Under the pieces are notes generated by a model, which saw only the letters and a program-made list of their open reading frames with translations, searched no databases and was not told the DNA's origin. Below are positions 1 to 9,247 of a stretch of 27,741 nt of DNA, in pieces. Source of the stretch: Smittium culicis (lineage: Eukaryota > Kickxellomycota > Harpellomycetes > Harpellales > Legeriomycetaceae). The stretch spans positions 1 to 27,741 of the forward strand of contig LSSN01000199.1 of NCBI GenBank assembly GCA_001970855.1, in the 5' to 3' direction. The position numbers and the translations under genes were made by a program. Within the stretch, counting starts at the first letter, position 1. Each line of letters opens with the position of its first letter.

Positions 1-360
1 GACCATCTAGAAACAGGAGGAACCGATTCGTTTAGCACAGTCTGAGACATTATCTGTGCACAAGTCCAGCGTTCGACAGCATTACGGAACTCAGCCGTTT
101 AGCAGCTTATTGTAGGAGAGCCAGGTCGATCATTCCCACGTTTGGGTAGGAGCCTATTTTTTATTAATCCTGTTAGATGTAGGCTCTGACTAGGAGCTCA
201 ATGATCTCAACGAATTCAATTTTGTTGGAATGAGCTTAATTCCATGACTGCTTGTAACTTCAGCCATCCAGCCTACTTGAAGCAATGCCTGGGTGGATCT
301 TTCGGATGGTAGATTGATCCCATTTCCCTTTAGGTACGCAGTCGGTAGACCGGCAGAGGA
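1..360. other. GC-richer island at the window edge, origin unknown
   Basis: This stretch is about 45-50% G+C, whereas the next several kilobases are strongly AT-rich, and the change is abrupt near 360. On the minus strand a reading frame without ATG stays open from about 408 to a stop at 190-192 (about 72 codons), with normal amino acid variety, including the segments INSSAGLPTAYLKGNG and LLQVGWMAEVTSSHG. Further minus-strand open segments between 190 and 1 lie in other frames and are broken by stops. I do not recognise a family. It could be a fragment of a retroelement or other mobile gene, an exon of a gene continuing beyond the window, or an assembly join. The compositional break is directly visible; everything else is inference. 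Confidence 0.35.
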
Positions 361-842
361 ATTTATTAGTATTAGAATATTAGTTTTTTTATGCCTTGCA
401 CCGAATTTCTATTTTTTTAGTTTATTTACCGCGTATTTTCTATTATTGTTATCGTACCAATAAAATTCCGTGATTAAAAAAAAATATATATATATACATC
501 TATTAACTAATGAAGCTTTAATAAAAAATAAATTCAAATCTCGGGAACACAAAATAAAATAAAATATTATTCCCGGGAATAGATATTATCAAAGTTCCGA
601 TATATTTTCATGAACTGCCAATTACCGAAAGCAATACTAAACTCCTAAACTAGATAATAAAAATATAATATAAATTAGATAGAAATCAGAATGTATTATT
701 TTTATATGCACAGCAAGGAGTTTTGCGGTTATATATTATCTTTTAATAAGTAAGAAGTTGTTTACCTTAGGTCTTGATTGCTCTGCTCAATAAATCGACG
801 ATTAAATACCATCAAAATAGGCGATAATAAAATTATAAAGAA
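361..842. other. AT-rich upstream region of the first SYLF gene
   Basis: No gene is seen between the GC-rich island (whose minus-strand frame extends to about 408) and the ATG at 843. A perfect 14-bp palindrome, TATTCCCGGGAATA, lies at 568-581, about 260 bases before the ATG, and a related CGGGAA half-site lies near 540. These are the only G/C-rich motifs in the interval and could be a binding site for a dimeric transcription factor, but nothing else supports that. Confidence 0.3.
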
Positions 843-1802
843 ATGAAAAAGCCTCTTCCATCAAGTCTAGAAAGAATCATATCAAAAGCAGCAAAAACGC
901 TCTTATCCGTCGAAAGTATCCCTTGTCTAAAAAATTAAATAAATTCGACTTATATCGTCTGCTAATTTTAATATTAATACTTTTTAATAAAATAAATAAA
1001 AACTAAATCAAAAATAAATAGGCAACTCTGAGAAAACTTTTTTAAAAAGTGCTATACCGCCAAACATCCTAGATACGTGCTGCGGATTAGTGATTATTTC
1101 CGTTTTAACAGGAAGTTTTCTCCATTCAGTAAGCGTAGGCTCGGGGCTAGTAATTTCAAGGTAATGATAATTGAATTTGCATAAATTCAATGTATCTAAA
1201 ACTCTTGTATTCAAACAAAAATATGTTTATATCTATTTATTTCATACAGGCTACCTAATGGAAGTAAGCAACAATTAATTTTAAACCACAAAATTCTCAG
1301 GTAAGACTCGATTAATCTACAATTAGAATTATAATTAGAATGGTCGATGCCTACAACAGTTGGTATAGTCTCTACAGGAATCGGTCTTCAAATCGGCGCA
1401 AACTTGACAGACTTAATAATAATTTTAAATTCATTCGAAGAAATACAAGCTTTCAAATCTGGTAAGGCATTTCTAGCTGGAGCAGGTTTGAAAGCTTGCT
1501 TGCCTTTTAAAAGAAAAAGTGTAGAATGTGGTGCTGGGCTACTAAAAAAATCAATTATATCTTCATATGGTCAATTCAGAGGACTATATGCTGGAATCTC
1601 ATTAGAAGGTTCCATGATTTTTGAAAGGAGACGTGCCAACTATAAATACTACAAAAGAAAAATTTCAGCAAATGAGATATTGTCCAGTGATACACTAAGT
1701 TCTGAAATTGATCACAACCAAAATTTGGCAGATTTTTATTCCTCTATACAGTCAAGAAACGAGAATACTATCGCAAACCACAAAATCCCTTCGTCAATTT
1801 GA
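843..1802 (+). CDS. SYLF-domain (Ysc84/SH3YL1-like) paralogue lacking SH3
   Basis: Four exons were assigned by homology and splice signals: 843-915, 1022-1160, a 14-nt microexon at 1250-1263, and 1339-1802. All junctions are GT-AG with compatible phases, giving 229 residues. The protein starts MKKPLPSSLERII, then carries the SYLF core (NILDTCCGLVIISVL, VGSGLVISR, LPNGKWS, GLQIGANLTDLIIILNS) and ends with GLYAGISLEGSMIFERR. SYLF domains bind phosphoinositides and, in Ysc84, actin at endocytic patches. The copy is intact but diverged: the usual GGNLTLG-type loop reads KSGKAFLAG, and there is no C-terminal SH3 exon before or soon after the stop. It is a same-strand tandem paralogue of the gene at 4990-6720, with a second exon of exactly the same length (139 nt). 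Reading frame and splice sites are kept, so I favour a functional, specialised copy over a pseudogene. Confidence 0.8.
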
Positions 1803-4800
1803 AGAAATTGTTCTATCTAAGACCTAGTTTTAATTGATATAACTAGTTGTAATTACTAAAAAGTAAACATACAAAATAAGTTCGATAATAGATAAGAAGG
1901 ATGGAAACGCTTTTATAATTCGTTTTGAAAAATAGACATTGAAAATATCAATAAATTCAAGTAGTGTTTTAGGGAAAAAATCTAGTTAGATAAATTATAA
2001 GCCCGAGATTAAATATTAAGGAACTGTCTCAAAATAGGACAAGGTAGAACTAAACTAAATGAGTAAATACATCATTGCTTTTCTTAAATCCTCATAAAAT
2101 TTTCTTAAGATTAAAAAAAATAAGATAAAAACACAATAATTTAAATTTCGATTTTTAAATTTTATCCTATCCCTGTTTATACTTTTATTTTATGAAAAAA
2201 ATTATTAAAATACTAATATAAACTATCAAAAACCAATTTAGAAATTAATAAAAATAAGGAACAAAATTAAAAAAAATTTGAAGAAAATTTTTTTATTCTC
2301 ACTCCCTTCGACCGCTCTAGTAGCGGCTTCGTGTACACCAAAAGGTTATCAAAATTAATTTTTTTCTCTTTATATAAACTCAATGATGTTGATCACTTAA
2401 TAAAAATAATTGTTTAACTTATACTCTTATCTTTAGAAGCTATTAAAACCGTTTTTATTTTATTGGATTTTTTTTATACTTGTATCATTGGTACAAAATT
2501 TTAAACACAAAAAACGTTGTATATATAATAATCGAATCTACTCATCCTTTTTTTTTAATTATTGGAGGATTTAAAGAACATTTCACCTTTTTTAATATAG
2601 TATCATTCGCATGAAATTCTGTAAGTTTCATCAACTTGTTGAAAGATATGATATTTTTATTGTATATATTTCACCTTTGAAAACTTTTTTTTATTTAATC
2701 ATTAGATTTTTTTATCTTGAATAACATCACCTAAAACAATTAAATGATTTATAAAATACTCAAATAAAAAGTCTGCTGATATCTTTGTGATAGAATTAAA
2801 ATATGAGATAAATCCAAGGACCAAAGCATGTTTGTCTTTTTAATTTTATTTAACATTGCGAATTAGATTAATCAATTATTTGTGTAACTTAATATACTCG
2901 ATAATATTTTTTAATCAGATTTAAAAACAAAAACTAAGCTGATGAATAGGAAAATTCTAATGAATAAGTTACACGCCTAAAATAGACCTCTAAAATATGC
3001 CGAAGTGTAGAACCTACCAAAGAATTCTCTTTGTATAACCATTCTGTACTTTTGTTTCTTATATTATTTTCTGAAAATCATCTTTTAAATTTTAACTTTA
3101 ATGATCAACAAGAATATAACCATATTTTTTTTAGCTAATAATATATGATGCCATACAACAGTTGACAGTTTAATGAAACAAAATTATAATAGTAATAATA
3201 TCAAAATTAAAACTACAAAAGTCGGCATAAGATCAGAAAAGCATAAAAACCGCGACCCAAAAACAAATGAATCGATATCAAAGAATGGGTAAAATTAAAG
3301 AAAACATGGAAATAAGGCTAAACAAAAGAATTTAGTATTACATTTAAGAACTTTACTTTTTTTTTTGATCAACTAATATTAATAAATTTAACGCATTTTA
3401 TAAATAAATAAATTTTTTATACCTAATTTTAACACTTTTTATTGTTATAATAAATTTAAACCTAAAAAAAATCTAATATCAAATTGAGACCTATAAGCAG
3501 ATGCTAAAATGAACTGAAGAATTCGGCCCCAATAGCTGAATCTTTTAAATTTATGTAACAACGGAAAAAATTAACGTGTGATGAATTTGGGAGATTATTT
3601 TGAAGACAAGGAACTTTTAATATTAAATTTTTTCTACTCATCGGCTTGACTTTTAATATTAAATCATATAATAAAACCTCATCTAATGAGCTATCTGACA
3701 CGACCAATAATTTTGACAAATTTGCTTAAAAATAATATTTATGATAATAACTTGTTTTGCTCATCACGAGGTACCATATAACGTAATATCGGGGGGTAAA
3801 GGTCAGTTTTTTTTCTCATGGTCTGTCTCTACTAAACATAGTTTAAAAGAGAGTAAAAGTCTATTAATAAATATTTGAAAAGTTATATAGTTAAAAAGAT
3901 AAGATAAATGGTTTTTCAATCGAACACACTCTATCACACTACAAGTTCTATACTCGCTGGCCATTAGTTCAAAGTGAGTTAGAGTGTTAATATCGCCCAT
4001 ATATTATTTAAAAGGGATTCTGTTTCATGCTCAATATGACTTTTGAAGAAGTTGTTGGATTCCCTTAAAAAATTTTCCTTGTAACCCACTTTTGGAACGT
4101 TAGTCTTAGACCCTATACTATTCCGATTTGTTAAAATTATAACAGATAAAAATAGGCTAGTCTAGATTAAGGAGCGTTCTATTTAAAAATTTAATGCTTG
4201 AATTCTTTTACTATATAAAAAATATGATGATTTGATGATAGAGAGTAAAATTCATTTAATGAATTAAATAACTTGTCTTATATAGCTAATTTTTATTTTG
4301 TTTTTTTGATTGATAGGATGGATAGAAAATGGCATCACTCTGAGTGAAAATACTGGCAAGAAAGAAGTAAAATTCTCCTTGGACATGATAAAGAAATATA
4401 GAAATCTATCCTTGGTCAATAGATTGGATACATATGAGCTGTAGACAAATTAATACCTAGGGCTTCGTGAATAACCAAGGTGGTTGTATTGTTCTTAATT
4501 TATTTTGGTCAACTAAAAAAGTAAAATATTCTCAAAAAAAAAAAAAGTAAAGTATTACAGCTAAGAGATAGATAATAAATATATTTTTGGGTAATTACTT
4601 GATAATAGTTATCTAATTTACCTCTAACAGTGTAATATTTCGATTCTTTGTGTGACAATCGATAAAAGTATGATGAATTAATGAATAGATCATAAATTTG
4701 ATCCATTTCCTTGACACGTATCTTAACGAGCTAATTATGAAATAAGGATTATGTTCAAATTTCTAAAGATATAAACATCAATAATAATCAAAAAATGTTA

Positions 4801-4989
4801 ATATCTAGAGAAGTTGAACTATGCAAAAATAAGTATTTAAGCACTACGACTTTCGCGCTGTTATAAATCAAATATTTATAAATATCATAAAGTAATAGTA
4901 AATCAAACTTTGAATAAACAAGATATCAGCTCAAACATAAATACAACACAAATAGCCTTATCCTTTAAAATTAAAAACCAATTGTCAAA
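1803..4989. other. Long AT-rich interval with scattered coding-like islands
   Basis: About 3.2 kb separates the two SYLF genes and contains no gene I can assemble. Weak islands of coding character are: a plus-strand ATG frame at 3173-3292 (39 codons, lysine-rich), minus-strand frames ending at 3504 and 3803 (the first opens on TTG), a minus-strand ATG frame at 4509-4706, and a stronger plus-strand exon-like segment at 4317-4444, listed separately. A small G/C-rich hairpin (CCGCT-CTAGT-AGCGG) lies at 2312-2326. No tRNA or tandem repeat was noticed. In a genome with exons as short as 8 nt, an intron-rich gene could be hidden here. Confidence 0.4.
4317..4444 (+). other. Isolated exon-like open segment, gene unidentified
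   Basis: Directly after a T-rich tract ending in TAG (a good 3' splice site) an open segment of 41 codons begins WIENGITLSENTGKKE and ends in NRLDTYEL and a stop at 4442-4444. Its G+C content and residue mix are clearly better than the surrounding AT-rich DNA. It looks like the last exon of a plus-strand gene or a relic of one. I could not find upstream exons with matching phase, and I do not recognise the family. Confidence 0.3.
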
Positions 4990-6720
4990 ATGCTTACTAA
5001 AATTCTTTCGCCAATTCCAGTTAGTCTAGAAAATGATATCAAAAAATCCGTAAATATCCTAGAATCGTTTATAAGTAATCGATTTTATTTGAGATATTTA
5101 GTATCTTTACTATAATTACTAGTGTATATTTGGTTAATATAAATTTCTAACAGCACTAGAGAAAAAAAAATTATTGTAATTATTTTAATGATACATAATT
5201 TAAATACTATATTTATATTTAATACTAGGTCCACAGGAAGCAAAGTATCAAAACATGGTTATTCCCGCCGACATTTTGGACAGGTGCAAAGGAATTGCGA
5301 TTTTGACTGTCATCAAAGGGGGTATAATTTGGACTGGAAGAGCAGGATCAGGGCTAGTAGTTGCAAGGTTGGTGTATATTATCCATTGCTTGATATATCC
5401 AATGAATATCTATATTATACTTGAAATATAGAGTCCAATATTATAATTTAAATACCTAATGGATTTGTGATTAATTTTCGGTTTAAAATAGACTACCTAG
5501 CGGAAGTAAGAAATAGTTTATTATTATTCCGATTTTATATTTTTCAATTACAGCTTAAAAATGCTCGTTTTTCGTGCATGAATAATCATGATTTATTAAT
5601 TCGTGTTTTGAACTTTTTTTGAGTTTTGAGTTTTGAGTTTTGAGTTTTGAGTTTTGAGTTTTGAGTTTTGAATTTTGAATTTTGAAATAGAATGGTCAGC
5701 CCCTTCGGCAATAGGAACGGCAGGAATCGGATTCGGGGGCCAAATTGGCGCAGAAATCACCGATTTTGTCATGATATTGAACACAGACAGCGCAGTTGAC
5801 GCATTCAGTCATGGCGGAAATTTGACTCTTGGTGCAAGCATTGGAATCGCTGCAGGTCCAGTTGGAAGGAGTGCAGAAGCTGGCGGCGCTGTACTAGACA
5901 CTGCGCCTATATTCTCATACAGCAAGTCAAAAGGTCTTTTTGCCGGCATATCACTCGAAGGTTCGGTGATCATTGAAAGAATGGGCACTAATGAGCGCTT
6001 CTATGGAGTACAAGTTAGAGCCGCAGAGCTTCTCAGCGGCAAGATAAATCCTCCGCACAAAGCCCAGAGACTCTATGACGCCATTGAAATGAGAAACACA
6101 AGAAGTAAGAATTCTGCTATTATAAGTATCAACACTGAAAACGCAAATGGCGCGAAACCACACTCAGATGCTACGGAATCAAATTCCAATGATCACGCTA
6201 TGGCAGAGATAGGGCATGCTTCGCCTCGAAAAATAAACGGTAAGTCTTGAATTCTTTTTATTATTTGACTATATGTCTCTATCGGTGCATTGATATATTT
6301 AGTAGGGAACTAATATATTTCTAACAATACATTACCACCTTTAAAACCTAAGTATAGACCACCAAAATTAAAAGAATAGTACTTTAGAATATTTTTATTA
6401 TCAATTAATAAGTTTGTTTTTTTTAAAAATTAAAAAAAATAGCTTATGGGGAAATGTATGGAGAAGCTCTATACGATTTTGAAGGTGAATCAGAAACAGA
6501 CCTTTCATTTAAAAAAGGCGACAAGATCAAAATAACTTTTTCAACTGAAAGTCATCTTGATTGGTGGAAAGGTTTATGTAACGGAAAATCTGGCAATGTG
6601 AGTTAGGCTTTATATATAACTATACAATTTCCCTTTCTAAATAAATTTCAACTAATATCCATATTTCTTTTATTAATTTAGTTTCCAGCAAACTTTATAA
6701 AAATTTCAGAGGATAACTAG
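4990..6720 (+). CDS. YSC84: Ysc84/Lsb3/SH3YL1-type SYLF-SH3 protein
   Basis: Six exons: 4990-5074, 5229-5367, microexon 5492-5505 (14 nt), 5691-6239, 6443-6597 and 6682-6720, all GT-AG and phase-consistent, encoding 326 residues. The N-terminal SYLF lipid/actin-binding domain spans roughly residues 1-215 (KGIAILTVIKGG, RAGSGLVVARLPSGKWSAPS, GGQIGAEITDFVMILN, GGNLTLGASIGIAAGP, GLFAGISLEGSVIIER). A polar linker of about 50 residues follows. A C-terminal SH3 domain (about 266-324) starts ALYDFEGESETDLSFKKGD and carries the paired tryptophans in DWWKGL and the closing NFPANFIKI. In yeast, Ysc84/Lsb3 work in cortical actin patches with Las17 and Sla1 during endocytosis. The start was chosen because SPIPVSL aligns with the family's N-terminal NPIPSSL-like motif. 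The intron before exon 4 holds a heptamer minisatellite. The 3' end faces DBP3, so the pair is convergent. Confidence 0.93.
5621..5683 (+). repeat. Heptamer minisatellite (GAGTTTT)7 plus two GAATTTT
   Basis: Nine head-to-tail 7-bp units, seven identical GAGTTTT followed by two GAATTTT, lie inside the third intron of the SYLF-SH3 gene and run to within 7 bases of its 3' splice site at 5690. The T-rich units occupy the place of the polypyrimidine tract, so copy number could influence splicing. The sequence between the last unit and the exon is GAAATAG. Confidence 0.95.
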
Positions 6721-7218
6721 GCCAAGATTTAATCAATATATATAAAAAAACACTCTGTTACACCTGATCTTTACATTTAACTCAACTCAGCACTTACGAT
6801 TTACTAATATCATTTTCTAGTATACGTTTATAAGATTTTTTTTCTCCATTTATATTTCCAAATTAAAAATCGTTATCAATATTAATTTTTAAAAAATCTT
6901 TAATTTTTAAATTATTTGAATTGTTCTACTAAAAAAATAACTTTTAGATTAAATTTATTTTTTTTGAAATTTTTTTCAACTGTTCGATAAAACTTTTTAT
7001 TTTAGTATTAGATTGATAGCGTGATAATAAGACTATTAAATACCAAGGGATTCATATTAATTAAATAGGTAATAGTTAAATGGGATATGTTTGGAAAAAA
7101 GGGATGGGAAAGATGAAGTGAGATATCTAGAAGGAAAAAAATCGAATGAAAAGAAACAATATTTTTATTTAGCGATTGGAAAAGTAAAGCTAAGTAAGTC
7201 CAAGTAAAAAACGAAAAA
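6721..7218. other. Convergent 3' intergenic region
   Basis: About 500 bases between the stop codons of the SYLF-SH3 gene (+) and DBP3 (-). It is very AT-rich with several A/T homopolymers, consistent with two facing 3' UTRs and polyadenylation zones. A minus-strand frame that continues past 7219 is only an alternative frame over the DBP3 3' end. No gene was seen. Confidence 0.6.
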
Positions 7219-8862
7219 TCAATCAAAAATGATTTTTGTTGGTTTAGCGTTAGGGTCAATATCCTTAAAAAAGGCGCCGTAAACTTTATGTTCCTTCTTC
7301 TTGACTGTAGTTCCGAATTTGAGCAGATTGTCAGGAACATCCATTTTAGCTTCTTTTAGGACATTTATTAGCGAACCTGAGTGGTGTTTATCTTCAACGG
7401 TGAAGAAGGTGTGGCTGATTCCCTTTTTACCAGCACGGCCAGTTCTTCCGATTCTGTGGATGTAGTCGTCAATAGTAAGCGGGAACGTGTAGTTGATGAC
7501 ATATTCGACGTTAGGGATATCGAGCCCACGGGCAGCAACGTCGGTGGCTATAAGGAGAGGAACTTGGCCCGACTTGAACGATTTGAGGGCTTGGCTGCGG
7601 AGATCTTGCGATTTGTCACCGTGAATTGAGACACAGTTGAATCCTTTGCGTTGCAGTGAATTTTCAACACGGGAAGCTTCTTTCTTGTAGAGCACGAAGA
7701 TGATGATTTTTGAGCTTTGATTCTTATGGTACTTGGATAGCAGATCGGTTAGATTGTTTTCTTTGTTATATGGATCCATGACCTGGACGATTTGGGTGAC
7801 TCGCTGATTAATGATCAATTTACCATCGTTGGAATCTTCATTGTTTTCGGGATTATCGCCGTTTCCGACGAGTTCAACACCGCTGACATTAACTCTGATA
7901 GGTGACTTTAAAAATTCGCTGGCTAGGGAACGGATCTCTTCTGGCCAAGTAGCGCTGAACATGACCATTTGCTTTTCAATGTTTGGGTCAGTACTGTTGA
8001 TGATTTTACGGATGACTTGCTCAAACCCTTGATCAAGCATACGATCGGCTTCGTCTAAAACCAAAAAATTAACTTGTTTTAGGCTGACGTCGCCGCACTC
8101 AACCAAATCAATCAGACGACCAGGTGTAGCAACAATGATTTTAGGCAAGCTCTTGTACAAGACTTTTTTTTGTTCGTATTTGGGAACGCCTCCATACAAG
8201 CAAATTGACTCAATGCCTTTAGCTGTCGCTTTGATTAGATCGAATTGCTCTTGGGTTTGCATAGCCAATTCGCGTGTTGGCGCTAATACTAGAACGTATG
8301 GGCTCGCAACGCTGGCAGAGGTATCCTTCATAGGCTTTATCTTCTGAATTGCTGGAAGGGCAAAAGCAAAAGTTTTTCCAGATCCTGTTTCGGCAATACC
8401 TACAATGTCCTTTCCCTTATTCAAAATATCCCAGCAGGCACTTTGGATAGGTGTTGGTTTATCGAATGAAGAACAACTAGATAGTAAATCTTTATCAAAA
8501 CCAGAGTTTTCAAAACTTAAAATTGGAGGGTAAATTAAACTAGCATCCTTTCCAGTTTCGATACTGGTAATTCTAACACCATTCATCTTGAGGAACTCTG
8601 ATATTTCAGAGCTCGAAGCAGGAGAATTGTCATTTGATTTGGTCTTGCTTTTTTTACTCTTTTTATCAACTTGATCGTCTTGAATAGATCGTTTTGATTT
8701 TTTGTCAGATTTTTCTTCTTTGTTTTTCGACTTGTCCTTTTTTTCTGTTTTGATATGATCCTCTGAAGCAGAGTTTATTTTCTTTGATTTTTTGTCGCTC
8801 TTCTCATTTTTGCTTTTCTTATTATCGACTTTCTCGATAGGACCAGCAGAATCGATCTTCAT
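7219..8862 (-). CDS. DBP3: DEAD-box RNA helicase, Dbp3-like (60S ribosome biogenesis)
   Basis: Single exon, 547 residues. Residues 1-80 are a lysine/serine-rich tail (repeated KKSK and DKKSKK), as expected for nucleolar Dbp3. The helicase core follows with motifs in canonical order: Q motif FDKPTPIQ (133-140), Walker A AETGSGKT (157-164), PTRELA (195-200), TPGR (246-249), DEAD (270-273), SAT (303-305), ARGLD (444-448) and HRIGRTGR (469-476). The long basic N-tail, the FDKPTPIQ/GKDIVGIAETGSGKT signature and the short C-terminus fit Dbp3, an ATPase that assists early 27S pre-rRNA processing for the large subunit. A Dbp2/DDX5-type relative is the main alternative. A short acidic insert (residues about 333-347) sits between motif III and the C-terminal RecA lobe. 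The ATG at 8862 is the first Met of the frame. Confidence 0.9.
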   Translation of the reverse strand: MKIDSAGPIEKVDNKKSKNEKSDKKSKKINSASEDHIKTEKKDKSKNKEEKSDKKSKRSIQDDQVDKKSKKSKTKSNDNSPASSSEISEFLKMNGVRITSIETGKDASLIYPPILSFENSGFDKDLLSSCSSFDKPTPIQSACWDILNKGKDIVGIAETGSGKTFAFALPAIQKIKPMKDTSASVASPYVLVLAPTRELAMQTQEQFDLIKATAKGIESICLYGGVPKYEQKKVLYKSLPKIIVATPGRLIDLVECGDVSLKQVNFLVLDEADRMLDQGFEQVIRKIINSTDPNIEKQMVMFSATWPEEIRSLASEFLKSPIRVNVSGVELVGNGDNPENNEDSNDGKLIINQRVTQIVQVMDPYNKENNLTDLLSKYHKNQSSKIIIFVLYKKEASRVENSLQRKGFNCVSIHGDKSQDLRSQALKSFKSGQVPLLIATDVAARGLDIPNVEYVINYTFPLTIDDYIHRIGRTGRAGKKGISHTFFTVEDKHHSGSLINVLKEAKMDVPDNLLKFGTTVKKKEHKVYGAFFKDIDPNAKPTKIIFD

Positions 8863-9247
8863 TGTTTATTTATTGCGATGTATGAGGTATAGGTTATATT
8901 TACAAAACGAATTAATTTGTTAGTCGGTCAGTTCTCTAGACTGTTCTTTAGTTAGCAATAATATTAATTGTAAAAATCTGTAAATACTTGCAAAAGGGGA
9001 AATATGGATCAAAGATGCTTTTTAAATTACAAATAGCTTATATATTTTAACATTTACCACTTTTATATATAAAAATCTTTTTTAAAATTTTTTTTTTTTT
9101 GCTAAAATATAAATTTTAAGCGAATGAAATTGTATAAATCAAATCGAAGAAATTTTTTATAGATTAATTAATAGCTGAAAAAAATAAGTCAATTATAAAA
9201 GACAAAAAAGAAGCCAATGAAATAAGCAATGATAAATAAGCGATTGG
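8863..9247. promoter_or_regulatory. DBP3 upstream region / NUP2 3' region
   Basis: This 385-base AT-rich spacer separates the DBP3 start from the stop of the NUP2-like gene; both genes are on the minus strand. It must hold the DBP3 promoter and the NUP2 polyadenylation region. Only long A/T runs are visible; I could not assign a specific element. Confidence 0.4.

Noticed and set aside
1008..1214. Minus-strand 68-codon frame in the first SYLF gene
   Set aside because: It is the antisense of exon 2 (1022-1160); the plus strand reads the conserved SYLF segment.
5596..5784. Minus-strand open frame of 62 codons with repeated SKLKTQN
   Set aside because: It is translation of the heptamer minisatellite plus the antisense of the SYLF-SH3 exon; the repeat length creates the open frame.
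7008..7340. Minus-strand frame of 110 codons overlapping the DBP3 end
   Set aside because: Hydrophobic alternative frame over the DBP3 3' end and the AT-rich spacer; no family features.
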